NCBI GenBank assembly: GCA_037179385.1
Contig: CM074187.1
Coordinates: 8,122,001 to 8,186,000 of the forward strand
From: Holothuria scabra
Lineage: Eukaryota; Echinodermata; Holothuroidea; Aspidochirotida; Holothuriidae
Reading direction: 5' to 3'
DNA: 64,000 nucleotides
Of this stretch, positions 12,501 through 27,500 are shown piece after piece. A program made the translations under genes and the position numbers. Under the pieces are notes generated by a model. It was not told where the DNA came from. It did not search any database and saw nothing but the letters and a program-made list of their open reading frames with translations. The first letter of the stretch is position 1. Each line of letters begins with the position of its first letter.

Positions 12501-15500
12501 ATAATTACAAAATTGTTTAAATCTGTGGTAAATGTATAGACTTGAACAACACCTCCATCCATTGAAGAACAGGACACAAGTGAAGCATATTGTTCAAATA
12601 TTTGTTTCTAGTTTTTCTACTAAAAATTCTTATTACAAACTCTATCACTGGGGGAAACAAACAACCAACTCAAAGCATATGTTGACAATAGTCTTTGCTT
12701 ACTTGGAACAAAGAATGGACTAGAGATCATCATTAAAAGGACTTAGTCTCAAGAGATTTAATAAGAGACATAAAAAGAAGTGTCAATCAAATAGTAGTAC
12801 CTCAAAAGATGTAAACCATGTTTAAGTACATATTGCTAGAAAAATTGTTCCTTCTCAAATAACTCCCTGTTTAACCTGGGATACCATGGTAACAAATGGC
12901 AGAACCCACAAATGGGTGCTGTTGATTTTTGATTCCTTGCTGTAGGCAGGCAAGGAATCTATGCAACCATGATGTTGTGTGTGTGTATGTGTGTGTGTGT
13001 TTGTGACACTTGCTTGTAAACACAATATCTTAAGATAGGAATGTCCGACGCTTTTCATATTTGGTTTATAGATTAATCGTGTTGAGAGGAAGAACCCTAT
13101 TGTTTTTGGTAGAGGTCAAAGGTCATTTGAGGTCATCAGCGGTAAAATTGCGACAACTTTAAAATTAGCTTGTAAACACGATATCTTCAATGGAGTGACC
13201 GACACTTTTCAAACTTGGTATATAGATTTGTCATGTTGAGAAGAAGAACCCTATTGTTTTTGGTAGAGGTCAAAGGTCATTTGAGGTCACCAGCGGTAAA
13301 ATTGCGAAAACACCGAAAATGGTTTGTAAACACGATATCTTCAGATAGGATTGCCCGACAATTTTCGTACTTGGTATATAGATTTGTCATGTTGAGAGGA
13401 AGAACCCTATTGTTTTTGGTAGAAGTCAAAGGTCATTTGAGGTCACCAGCGGTGGAATTGCGAAAACGCCGAAAATGGCTTGTTAACACGATATCTTCAG
13501 ATAGGAGTGACCAACACTTCTCATGCTTGGTATATAGGTTTGTCATGTTGAGAGGAAAAAGCCTATTGTTTCTGGGTGAGGTCAAAGGTCATTTGAGGTC
13601 ACTAGCAGTAAAAATGCAAAACACCGAAAATGGCTTGTAAACATGATATCTTCAGATAGGAGTGACCAATACCCTGTATATTTGGTATATAGATTTGTCA
13701 TGTTGAGAGAAAGAAGTCTGTTGCTTTTGGTAGAGGTCAAAGGTCATTTGAGGTCACCAGCGGTAAAATTGTGAAAATTCTGTGCCTAAAATGTAAAGAA
13801 AAACCTATCAAACACTGTCAATTTGAAAGCAGGTAAGGTATTTGATGGCAAGGAATCACTACAGTAAGCCTTTTGGCTTTCTGGTTTTTAATTTAACAGC
13901 TTGATGTACTGACTCTCAAAAGTGTTACCACACTGCTTATATAGCCTATACTAATTTAAGCCTTCAAATGGTAGTTAAATTTAGCCTACCATACTGTAGC
14001 TAGGCCCAATGAGCCTAAATCTATCAAATACTCTTGTTACGTGAAATGTTGTATCTGTCCAATAACCTCATGTACATTAATTCACTGCATAGGTACAAGG
14101 TTTTAGATTTGCATATACACAGTGACATCAAGAAAATAAAGGCTAATAGCTCTCCTAGAGTCAGACCTCACCAGTCTGTCAGATGAAAGGAGTGCAAAAT
14201 TTAAAACTCAAAGTAAACTTTTGAAAGTTTTACCCTGTACTGCAATACTTTATTAACATTTTAAGGTAGTAAATTGTTTTCCCATTGGACATACATACCC
14301 CAGATCATGGATTGAAGGGCAAATGTAGTGTTTCAGTAAGCATTAAAATTCAGCAGAAAATGTATTTGATTTAACATTAATATTTTCTTGCCTTTACAAA
14401 CTTTTTGAAATATACTCTTTGAATGTGACATTTTAGTCAAAATTTAACAGCCAAAGCATGCGATGTATCTAACACTTTACTACTATACATTCATCTAGTG
14501 CAACATCTACAATCCATATGTCAGCTTTTGTGTGATGCATAGTAATATGCAACACAAAGTGTTTTGATTTTATGTGACTTGACTTGTATCTGTTCATTGA
14601 CATACTGCAAAAACACCACCAAGAATGTCACATGCTGTAGGTAAGAATCAGGAGCAGGTCTCAGTTACAGTATATTTCCAAGCAGGCATCATTAAAGACA
14701 GCCATACTGTATTGTCCAGAGAATCAATCTTTGCCTTAAAATAAATAAATACTTAGGGCCTCAAAATGGAGCAGATGCAATACAGAGATCGTCTTCTGCT
14801 TAAGAAGATCCTTGTAACAATCCTAGTACAGTAGCAATAAAGCTGTGTTAAAGATGTCCAGGTTGCCAGAATACATGACAAAGGAGATTTGTCTAGGAGA
14901 GCATAATATACTTCTAGGGATTAGTCTGTTTGTCTCCTTGTAGATAGTTACGAAGAGTTAAATTGTGACTCACTACAGCTGACTGCGTGTTTGGTCTAAT
15001 GGTAAGAGCATCCGCCTCTCACGCGGAAGGCCTGGGTTCGCTTCCCAGGTCTAGTCACACCAAAGACTCTGAAAAAGGAATCTACTGCTATTGTGTGTGA
15101 TGCTCCGCATAAGCAATGGAGTAGGGAAAACAAGCCATTGGGCCACAACTGGAAAAAAAGGCTGTGATCGGCTGGACTTGAACCAAAAAGTTGGAAACTG
15201 GACCATAAAACTCTATCTAACTCGCCACAACAGATCAGATATTACTGTATGTCTTGTAGAAATGTGCAGTTGAAAAACAGCTGTTTTTATCAATTTTTAA
15301 TTTTTTGTATTTTATTGAAATTTGTTCATCTTGAACAAATGTAGGATTTACTTCAAAATGTCACGGGCCAATGATTTTGATATGAAAATGAATCATTCAC
15401 AGAGCTCTTTCCAGTCCGATAAAAAACTCAGTATGGCCCATAGCCCACATAACACCTGATATATGGTGGGTTACTTTAGTTTATTACGAGTTAATTTTAC

Positions 15501-18500
15501 TCTACAGTTTTTATAAGGTTAGGAAAGATGCAAGGTCGTTCTGACTGTTTACAAACCTTTTCTTTATGTTTTAGTCTCAACTCGCAAAATGCATCCGGCT
15601 ACTAGAACGGTCAACTCTTATGGTCAATGAACTGATGTTGTTCAGCAAGAATGAATCAGCAGAAGAGATTCCTTCAAGTGATGTGAGGTAATAGAAATAA
15701 TGCTCACTTCATTTCATTAAAGTGGCAGTTGGAGTTTGTTTTCAGAAATTATTTCACAATTTTTAATTCTGCACCACATTTGTTTCTTGACTTAAAGCTA
15801 AGAAAAAATGATTTGTGGTCATGTTCTACCACAGCTCTTGAATTCTTAGGTGAGTGCAATCCCCCACCACCACTCGCCTCAAATCACTGTGAGGTTTGTG
15901 ACGGTATGCCTAGATAAAAGTGGGAACTCAGACAAATCCATTCAATTTTAATAAAACAACACACCTACTGTTCCACACTCCTTGGTTTCCTGAGGAGTGT
16001 GATTTGTACAGTAGCACACCAAGTAAATCTACAGCCCAGAAGACTGTTAACACTTTGTTTGGTGACAGTTTACAGTAGTAGAGGCAGTCTAGTCTTACAT
16101 CTGTGCAGAATTTTTAATACCAGACAAATACTCAGAAATTTTCCTGCAATAATAATCAACACAAAATTAATGTTTCTTCTAACCTACAAGACCTTTGATG
16201 TTTTTATCTTTGGTTATACATAAACTTCACCTAAATATCTCATGTGTTTCTTTTCTTCCAATTAAATAACTCAGGTATCTCCTGTTACCAGGCCTTTTGG
16301 GTGATTTAACTATGAGAATCACAACAGATGAAAGAACAGATGTACTTCAAAGGGCTAAAGTTTATTGGAAAGACTTTCTGTCAAGATGCAAATGTTATGA
16401 TCTTACTGAAGAGGTATGCAGTATATTTTGTCTTTTGTTTTTGTGAATAAGTTTTGTAAGTTTTTTGTGGAAATACAGTACAAAGACTCTTTAGGAGCTT
16501 ACTGAGAACCTTAGGAAGCATTTTGTACACAGTGTGTAGTTTTTAGTGTCGTCCAAGATGACCAGAATTTTCAACAACGGACAACCAAATGTTACAAGAA
16601 CCCGTGCTCGAGGTTGTTCTTCTGACTACCAAACATTTCATTATTCTAATCACCAGGAAACAATTTTCAGTATTGGCTGCCACTGGCATTGTCTGCTGGA
16701 TACCAGTATCAGTAAAAACAGTATTTTCCCCATATACTGACTCCTGAACCCCCGTGAAATAAAGCACTACTGTATTGCAAGTCCCAGCATTTCTTGGTAT
16801 AAGTATATGCAACCCTCATAACTCTGAGTAAAACCATAAAACAGACAGCATGTCTCTCACATGGCTTTAGAGAGCACTTGCTATCATCACAGATTGCAAT
16901 AATTGTCAAGTATGAAACATCAGTATCTATGCAGACACAACGAACCTGCACGACTGTCTATATGTTAGAATTGCTGCTCCTCTGTACTGCAAAAAATATT
17001 CTTGAGAAGTTAATCGTTTTGATACAGATTTCCTATTAACAAACCAAAGCAAATTTAACTTGCGAGATGTATTGCGACATCCATGTATTGGAAGTATGTG
17101 ATGTGATTGTATTCACAAACTGGATTGATAACTGCATTCAGTAAACTACATGCAAGAACTCTTCATACACTTTAGTCCCATTGACTGTATCTTGCATATG
17201 ACTGGCTAGTTAACATTGAACTAAATCAAGAGTTTTTTTCATAGAATTTTTGTTGTATTCAGCTTGCAACTTAACAGTGGGACTTCATATGGCTAGATAA
17301 ATATTAATCATACACTGGATTTATCAAAAACATGTTTTTTAAGGGTGTGATGAAAAATCTGTAATTACTGTTGTGCATGCAAGTTACCATGCCTACTATT
17401 CATGTCATGTCATCCTTGTCTGTTTTTGCACTGCAGGATTTTCTAGCCATCATTATTTTAAAAATTGGAGAAAAAATTTTGATCTCCCATTTCCTGTCAC
17501 AGACTCGCCCTCAAGGGTGAGGACTTTCAATTGTAGTCCAGCCCACAGAGCAGATGCTCTATACTCTCAAAGTCTCAGGAGACTTAATTCATTGATTATA
17601 TTGTGAAGTAACCACGTCAGATGCATTCAATGTGAAATCCAAGGCAGGAAAAGGTGCAGTTGCACATTTCAGACTAATTTATATGGTAACTTTAAAACAA
17701 GTAAAAGAGTAGGCTACAACATATGCATTGCAAAAGTGAAAATCACAGAAATTAAGATGTTATCATGTGCATCACAGGACCATCATATGATTTGAAAATA
17801 GACCTGTAGAAAAAATATAGCACCTCTCCCATCTCACATTCTGCTTGAAAAAATATGGTTCTTGGCAGGACTACCTTACTTGGGCATGACAACCAATTTT
17901 CACAAAATGGTTGCCCCATGGTTGTCCTTTGTACTACCAACTCAGATTCCTCAAAATTAAACACTGGTGCAGCAAAATGTATTCCAGCAAATTTTACTTA
18001 TGTTTTGGTAGTTGATTACAGGACCAGGTCTTTCTACAAACTTTATTTACCATTGCATTTATTACCATTGTATGTCTTCATATTCTTTCTTACTCATACC
18101 AGATGCTCACCTCAAGATACTTTAAATAATGCTATCCCTTTCTCTCTCTCCCTCCTTTCACCACTTTTTTTTTATTTATTTGTTTATTTATTTTCGCTGT
18201 CTTCTTCAAGTCCTGCTTCTCCCCAATTCCAGCATTTTGTACCCTTTTCTCACCTTTCTATTGTTTTCTATCTTCCTCCCACCTCTAAATTCCCCAGTGC
18301 TCATGACAACAATAAAAAGGTTTCTAACTTTTCAATATCAAAAGGACTATGAAGTCAGCAACTGTGCAAATTGGGTATGGAAGTTTTTTCAGACCTGGAA
18401 AGTAATAGTTATCCAGCATACAGTAACTGTTTTCTATTGCCATGCCATAAGATTGGCCAATCAAAAAATAACATCATAAAATTCAACCTTGATTTGTAAC

Positions 18501-21500
18501 AAGGTTGGTTGCAATTCGGTATGTGCATAGTAGCATCTACCACATATAACTGGTGCATGTAGTAAAGAAAAACAGCATTTTGTAATGCTTCCAAGTCCCA
18601 ATATTTTTATTGCAGAATATATGAGCACACGGCACTCCAAATTCCAATTTTATTTCAATTAAATTGGGTTGTGTATGATATTTTTTGCCACAGGAATCAT
18701 TTTTGATGAGCCTGAAAAATTTAGGTTGTGTATTTTAGCTCTTCATTTTTGTCAGCAGAAGTACCTTCAGTTTTATACTTGCAAACATTAAAAAAAATGT
18801 CTCCAACTGCATTGCGTCTGCTGGGCCATTGCACTCTTCATTACCAAGGGGCTACTGCAAAGAAATTGTAGAAATTAATGATAGAAACTTTGATATCACT
18901 ACAGTATCAACTTTCTGTTTATGCCCAGCTGTTTTTGTTTAGTATGTGAACAACTTTTTATTCTGAAGCCAGTATCTCATGAAAAAAATTTTCCCGTGGA
19001 TAATGTTTGTGACTGAATTTTGCTAAATATTAATAAAATAGTACCAAATTGTCTTGTGAATTTTCAAGAATTGCAAAAGCATCACCAGCAGTTTCTTACC
19101 TGTTCAAAATTAGCTGCGAAGATTTCGGAATTGTTAGTTGCCAAATTATGGCAAAAGGTTTGTAAGCATTCTCATAAATGTAGCACAAATGTAAACCTGA
19201 TATAGCTCATTTTGGAAAATCCTTCCAAGGCCTAGGTTATTTCTTGGTGGTTTCACAACATTAGCCATAAGTCAATACAAAGGTAGTTCTATAAATCTGC
19301 AACTAATTGGCGTAAATATAGTGATCATTCTCTAAAATGTAAGTAATTATATTTGTCTCTCATCAAAGGACATTCCAGAGGAGCCGTCGAAAGACAAGCC
19401 AGAGAACCAAGCCACAGGTCCACCAAATCTCAGAGCAATGGAAACAAACAGAGCAGCAAAGATAAGAAGATACAAAGAGAAGAAAGATGTAGAAGAAAAA
19501 TTAAAATCATTGGGAACTTGGAAGTATGTTTCCACAAAAGATGAAGAAACGCAGGTAAGAACAATTTCTGGAAGCAAAATATTAATTATCTGTTTTTTTA
19601 TCTTTGTTTTTTTGTAGTTTTTTATGTAAATGTTATGAGACTGGGTAATTAATTTTTTATGGTAAACTCTTTATGTTATATAATTATTTGTTTGTGAATG
19701 GTATCCATACCTCAGGGTTCTACATGTCTTAGAAATCGAGAAAGTTATAGAATGGTGAGATTTGAGTTTCAAGGTCTGAACTGTCAGGGAAATGAGTCAT
19801 TTTTCAAAGGTCCTGGAAAGTCTGGTAATACAAGGAAGTAGATTTATTGGTGTATTTTCTCAATTGTCAGATTCAGATTCACATTTTGTGGAAAATATGG
19901 GATCTGACTGTTATTAAAGAACCTGGAAACATAAGTCAGTGTCCTTGAAAATCATGAAAAAGTCATGGAATTTTGTCATATTGAATGTGGACAAATCATG
20001 TATAGTTTTGATGATGTGTTACACATATTGGTTGTATTGCGCAGAGGCATCCAAAAATTACGACCGGTTCTGTACCACTTTTGTGTAAATGTTGAAGTAA
20101 ATATAATGATAATAAAAATTTAAAACTGAAGATAAAAGAAGACAAATCTTTGTCCAATATAGTCTACCCTAAGTGTTACTGTGAGTGTCATGTAGGTAAG
20201 TTACTTTTAAAATTGACAAATATAGCACCAGTTGACATCTAAGGACACAATATAATTGAAAAATTTCTCAAAGGGGAGGTGAACACCCTCCTCCCCATGG
20301 ATTCCTACCCCTTCCATTTATTTCCCACACACCACATATTCAGCCATGCCACTTTGCTTTGAATCTTGATTTGTGATTGCTTATGATGTCTTCCATCTTT
20401 GCCTAATAAAGTATCTTAAGAAAGTTATCATGATGGGCCTCTCTGGAACAGTATCTTATATGTACAGTATTGACGAGATGGGCCCTTCTGTTTTGATGGG
20501 GTTTAACGGTTCTATGAGCCAAGTAGAATGTAAATGTTATTTTCTTAGAGAAGTCACTTTAACCAATAGCAAAACAGTACTTATTTTTTTAGTCTGAATC
20601 AGAAGTTATCAAATAAATGTCCTCACTTTGATTAGATTTTGAACTGAGTATGGTTTTCAAAATGCATCTGTGTAGGATGCCCAGCCATTGGGTCAAACAA
20701 GATGTGGAAGAGAAATTGCACTTTATAGTCAGAAAAAAGTGTAAAACAATGTCTCTAATCAATCACAAAAATTACAATGTGAAGGAACTCATTCGTCACT
20801 ACTTACCTTACCTGTTTCCAACATGAACTGTCCCATTGCATTATCTAGCAATATCTTGTGTGGATCGTGCTTTCCCCCCAATTGAAATCATCCAACAGGT
20901 GAAGAAACAAGAGCATGTTCGTCTGCTGGATGACCTCAATTTCGGGATACCACCAACGTATTCGAGGTATGGCCAGATAGCATTCCGTGGTAAATGGGAC
21001 GGTCCATTTGTGAAACAGGTGAGGTAAGCAGGGCTTTAAGATTCACAACCACAGGTTGAATTTACTTGGTACTTAAGGAAAAGTGGATAGCCTTTCTTTT
21101 TGTTCCTTGTTTTTATCCTAAGAACGAAATGCAATGTATTATAAGCCATAGTGGCTGCTCCAGTAGGGATGTCTTCTTTTTATCTTGGAAAGATATAAAT
21201 ACATCAGGGATAGTATGCAAATTTAATTCGTATTTCATGAAGCATGAAGGTAAATGTTTGGCAAGTTTTGATGATAGTTGAGAGTTTCTTAACTAAGGAG
21301 ATGTAAATATCTTTTTTTTAAAATGTTTCCTTCTATTTAGCTATAAAATCAAGATAATCTTTGTGTCCTTGTATTTTGACACTAAACACCTCTGTTTTCT
21401 TACACTGCAGCGTGAATTCTGTTTTCTTTTGCTTAAAAATTGGATCAACAAGGCTCAGGAAGAACTGCCAGGAATTTACCAGGAAAGTGAAATGTTAGAA

Positions 21501-24500
21501 TACATTGCAAAACGGAAAGAAAGGGGAGAAAACTTTGAGCCAGCAGCTGCGAAAGAAAGCAAACGAAAAGTAGGTTTTCACTCATTAGGAAAGGTTTTCA
21601 CCATGCACTATATGAACCTACTCCATTAAGACACAATTGTATTTGATTTTAATATAGAATAGATGAATAGTTGATTTTGATATTGATCACACATAGTGTA
21701 CTCCTAATTTCTTTTAGTGAAATTACAAAACACACTTCACATTGGGAGGAAAAGGAGGTTCAACCGAGCACTGTAGAGGACTAGGGAGTTAGGAAAGAGT
21801 TTGAAGGGGAGAGTTTGGGGCAGTGTTGTAATGACTCAAGTCACCACTTGCCAAAGACCCAACATGGCTCAAGTCAGAAGTGAATGACTCGACCTGACTC
21901 AAGTCTTTGTCCATAATGACTCAAGTCACACCAGAGATTAACAAAACTAAATTTTTTTCTTATCATTGGACGCAAACCAACTGTCTTTCATTGCTGTTGT
22001 ATCCAGTTCTGTATGCGTACCTATCTGTACATTGGGGATCCTAATTACATACAGCTCTGCTTAACATGTGTAGCACTGTCAATTTTGCAGGATAACTCGT
22101 GCAACAAACTTCTCGAAGATGAGCCCCTGAGTGTAGTACTAAAAATGGTAGGGTGCCATACTGCTAGTGTAAACATTAAGATTTCCCTAGATCTCAGTGC
22201 CCAGCCTAGTATGCTGCCTTCCATAGATGGGATGACCTATTTCCCTTGCCTCTGTGCTGTATATGTGGTATTTTGACTTGAAGTAGCTGAAGATGAAACG
22301 GACAAAATTTCATTTGCAGGTAGGCCTATTCAGTTGGTAATATCTGAGAATTTAGTTTAACAAAATCAATTTGCTTACGGAAAACCTGTGGCTGCTGATG
22401 AACCAGTTTAGCCCTATTATAATTTTCACTTGTTTACATAACATTGGGGCGTTATTGTTGTGTAGCAATAATGTTTATATGTTCGCAGCAAGATTAATTA
22501 ATAGGGTGTCTTGTAGGTTATGATGACATTATATGCAGAAGCATACTACCTGGTTTGTGTTTTTCATGAACGGCTTGAGACTCAATGAAGGCTTTATAGC
22601 ATTGTGTAGGAGTTAAGGTACTTGATTATATCGGATTGTTCCATTATGACGAACATATTATTAGATGAATTACACTGCTCAATGTATAAAGATTAATGTA
22701 GTACTAACTTATAGATGTGTGTATTCTAATCTTCACATTTAGGGTTGTGAAATCACATTTCAATTGAAAGTAAGTGTGGAGATTAATCACCTTCTTAAAG
22801 TCACCTCCCCCACCCCATAGGCATAGGAGGCAGGGGTGCAGGGGGAACTCGCCCTCCTTATTCTGGTGAAAGCAGTTGGTCTAATCCAGCAAAACATGAT
22901 AAACTGTGACATTGTTACGGCAAAACATGCTCTTGTCCCCTCATAGAAAATTACCCTCGTTTGCCTGTGCCCCCCTCTTCCAACAAAAGTGTGCAGTCAC
23001 TTAGCAAAGGACTGCATTTGCAAAAGATCAACCTATCATGCCATGAACTCGAGGTAACTCAACATGTAATTAACAGAACAGGTGGCTAGTGACTCAAAGA
23101 AAATAAAAGAGACTAGAATTGCTAAAGACTCGACGTAACTCGAGACTCAACAGCTTGTGACTCGACGTGACTTGTGACTGGACATTTAGTGACTTGATAA
23201 CAACACTGGTTTGGGGAACCAAACAGGAGAATCAGCAGCTGATGCAGGCTTACCAATGTAAAGTATTGAAGTAATTTCTCATGGATACTATGATCCCCCT
23301 CCCTGCCCTTGACAGTCTGAGTCAAAAGAAAATATACTCAGTCAAGTGTTTGATAGGTATCTTGGCCCGCTTTCCAGTTGTCTGATAAGTACCTTCCACT
23401 AATGAGTGCAAAGATTATAATGGGCAGATTTGAACTGAGTGAAAAGATACTCATCTAGGCAAGGAAGTTTGAAGAACTGAAGGCAAGTAATGAAGTAATG
23501 CAACCAAAAAAAATAAATCAATGAACAAACAAACAAACAAACCTAGAAGGAACCAACCAACAAACCAACCAACTAAACCAACCAACCAACAAACCAATGA
23601 ATGAATGAATGGACCAACCAACCAACTAACAAATTACCCAACCAACCAATGAAACTACCAACAAGCCAACCAACTAAAGAACAAACCAACCAACCAACAA
23701 ATGAACAAACTAAGGAAGGAACGAATGAATGAACAAACAAATAAATCAGTCAAATATTGGTAAAAGCTTCCATTGAAAAATTACGTTCATTCTCATATTT
23801 TTAAAGAGCCCTGTGGTATAGGGTTTAAAAAATGTATTGTGTACTCTCATAAATGTGGAGACAATGCTTGACCCCAGTGCTGACCCTTAAATCACTTACC
23901 TAAGATTTGCCCTTGCTCTCTTGTGTAACTCAGCGTAAATCGAAATGGTATCTTGTTAGCTGTGCACTTAATTTAGTTCTGATCAAAGGTATGTTTGGTG
24001 GGGGATGTGGGAAGAGAGGGCTCAAGGTTTTATGTAATCACAGTTTGAAGTTTTATTTAATTGTACTAAAAGGATATGACACTTTATGTAAAAAGAGTTT
24101 TCATTGAAACCTCGAAAACAAATTGAAAGTTTGATTTGCTTTGTTGTTTTTGGTTTCAGTGATAAAAGGAACCTATGCAGTCATGATGACATGTGTATGT
24201 ATGTGGGTGTGTATGTTGTATGTTTGGGTGTATGTGTGTGTGCTTGTGACAGTTTGCTCATTAATACGATATCTCAAGATAAGAATACCTGACAGTTTTC
24301 AAATTTTTAAAAGATTTGGCAGCCCAATGTAATGATGTTTGATTAGCGATATGTTTTATTATTTTGGAAATTTTTTATTGTCTTTTCTGTACACTACCGT
24401 GGGGCTCATTTTATGATACCTGCAAAATGCTTTAAACTAAAGTGTTCTTGTGCAGTGTTGATGGTTTGTCATATTGATACTCAGTGGTGTCTATGGGGTG

Positions 24501-27500
24501 TGGACAGATCATAGTAAAAGATAGCACAGAACACTCTTTCTGAATGCTGTCTTCAGGGCATTTGAGATTTGAGGTTATTTAACTCATATGGAACTTTTAC
24601 TAGTAAAGACAAACAAGGGACATGTAGTTATGACCTTCTGAACCATTAATTCTCTAGTTTATCAGATACTGGCAAGAAATCGTAATTAAGAGTTCTTACT
24701 TAAGAAAATTTTTTTGAAGAGACCTAAGCCCAAATTCCCATTTTAGCCGTGCACCTTCTTCCCTGATACCAATAGGTTGGAAACTGGGCCATACAATTCC
24801 ATCTAACTAATGAACCCATCTTACCTTTTAATCCCTTATGTATCATCGGATCTGTATTTGTCTTGTGTAGCTTACTCTGAAATACTTTGTAAACATCAAC
24901 TTTTGTGCACTTCACCATTGCCTACAACAGGAACTCATAATGCAAACAATGCGCCAGATAACAGTAAAAAACCAGCTATCATGCTACATGAGGTCATTCT
25001 CCAACTGGTCATAGTATGGAGTAGCTGAGGGGACTGCTGTAGATACCATATAACCTAGTTAATCTTGCTATCATCATGTTAGCTTCTTCCAACAAAGAAA
25101 CAAGTTATTTTCTCATAAATAATGTTTTTCTATGGCTTCATTATCAGGATATGTTACCATTTGATTTAGGCTGTCAGCAATACGTACCACTCGGAGTATC
25201 TAATTTTGATCTCAATGCGTGTATTAAGATAGTGTCACACTAGCCAGTGATTAAAATATCTCTAAAGTGTACCTCAAGCCAAAAAATTCAGCTCAGGAAT
25301 GTCCTAGGAAGATGGGAGTTGGACTGTCAGAATTCATTTTTCATGCTCTTAATTAAATACTTTTGATTTTTTTGACTTGAGGTACACTTTAAAGCAACAG
25401 AATGTGACTTGATCAGTGGTCAATGTCCATGAATTAGAAAGGGTGCTCTTTGAATTGGGGGCAAAAGAATGGAATTTTTCATACTAAAAAAAGTGATGGT
25501 TGGCTTAGTGTTGCTGAGTTATTTTGGCAAATTTTAGGGCAAAATTCTTCAGTTGTCAAGGAAACTTCAAAGAAGCTGTCATTTCTTTGCACACAGCACT
25601 TTGGTTGTCAGGCACAGATACCTACAGACCGAAAGTTGACGTAGTTAAACCGAGGTTCTACAAGGAAGGACTCCTTGGTTAAACTTCTACACCCCAGAGG
25701 CTTGGTTTTATGGCTCTGCTAAATCAAGCATGAAGTAACTGTAAGATAATCTTGCCTAGTCTGACCATAACTGAAGACTCTATAAGCAGATATTTGCCCA
25801 GTAATTATCTTGATAGGAATAAGCTTACAATTTATTGAGTTAGTGCACAAAATGTGTTCAGGAGGCATGATCAAAGTGTCTATAGTAAGTTGTGATGAAA
25901 AAATTTAACCCTTAAGTGTTTATTGAAGTGTATATGAGGATCTGTATCATATTGCACGGGTGTTGTTTGTGCCTACTTGTTATTAAAAGTGTAACAAAGT
26001 AAACAGTCAAGATATCAGCATAGAAATGGCTCTCACCTTCAAAAGTTGTAATTTTTACCTAAATATTTCAATGAGACTGTAAAAACAGCATTTGAGAGAT
26101 TGATTTTAAAGGAAAAGGAGGGAAATACAGAAGGAAAACAGTTTTCATTGGACTATTGGATTTATGAAAAGATGTCACTGATTTCAATCTAGCTGGTTAA
26201 TTATTTCTGCTTTAGTGAGTTTCAATATGGTACACAATGATTATTCACATCAGTTAGTGTAACAGTAGGATACCATTGTAAAAATTGTTCTCTGTGTATC
26301 TGATAACCTTTGAGCATTAAATGCATCTGGGTATTAACTAAAGATGCATAATCTTTTAATGCAGATATTACTTGAACAACCACACCACAACAGTTATCCT
26401 ATTGCACAAAGAAAGGACTTACATGAAATATCATCAGCAACAAAATGGAAACTAGATCTCAATAATATTTTACAAATTATTGAGATTCTGCAGGATGGCT
26501 GTCCTAGTTCTTTTTTTTTTTTTTTTTGTGAAGTGAAAAATTCCCAGGAACACGTAATATCTCAAAACTGGCAATTCTGGGCATGTAACATTTAGTCACA
26601 GTAGGTGCAATTTCCAGCAATCTTGGGGTATTTTTTGCAAAATCCCTCCTGTCATTATGCTCCCCATGAAACCAATTAACCTGCTCCACATTGGTAGTCT
26701 CCCAGCATCTCACTGTCAGTTGATAGCCCTGTCTGTAGATCTAGCATCAAAATTACAAAGTTAGGCAAGGAGAGATAAAATGAAACCATTGAAGCCTTGT
26801 GATATAATATACCAGTTTTACTTTAATCACTCATGTTATAAGTTGCAGGATTGCCTAGGACAGCTGGTTCGAAAAGTTTTGAGATTTTATGGTTCAGTTT
26901 GTATCCAATTAGTTTGAGCCAGGCCAGACACATCATTTTTATCTTAATACATAATGTGTATTGAGATACTTTCACACTGTCTGGTTGCTAACTGTAGCTA
27001 AATATCCTTTCTGGCATTGCCATGTTAAGGAAGTTTTAACTTTTTATCATAATATTTTGTAGCCTTATAACATGGTATAATATGTAGGAGTCAGAATTAG
27101 AACTTTATAATCTAATTAGTTGATAACTTCGTTATTATGTTTTTTACACAGTTTTGCAAAAGAAAATGGTCATTGCAGCTCATTGCTTTTACTCTTTTTT
27201 TTTTCCCATAATGCAGTATTGTGTGTGTTTAGTCTACTATTTTGTCTTTAACTTAATACCTTATTGAATTCACTTTAAGGTTATTCTGTTGGTTTGTAAA
27301 GCCCTAAGTAATGGTATGGCCCCTGTTCAGTCTACTGTTAAAGAGGGAGGGTTTAAAATACCAGCTGCAGTTGTGGTACTTTATTGAATTTTGTTTGTAT
27401 AATAATAACCTCTGCTAAATCAAGCATAAGGTAACTGTTGCATACAGTAATGATGTCTGATCTGACCAAGATGTTTGCCCAGCCATTGCCTTGTGATGGA

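Noticed and set aside
13215..13640. 141-codon open frame with internal repeats
   Set aside because: It is a translation of the minisatellite units (repeated [15 protein letters not shown]) and reflects DNA repeat structure, not a repeat protein.
13113..13756. Regularly spaced repeats as a possible CRISPR array
   Set aside because: Units are about 155 bp, degenerate throughout, and carry no short direct repeats with unique spacers. The context is an animal intron.
17855..18352. 165-codon plus-strand open frame
   Set aside because: It runs through a pyrimidine-rich low-complexity tract inside IGBP1 intron 3, overlaps another frame of similar length, and has no recognisable domain.
23515..23745. 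AACC-rich tract as a structured or telomeric repeat
   Set aside because: No constant unit and no telomere motif. Plain low complexity.
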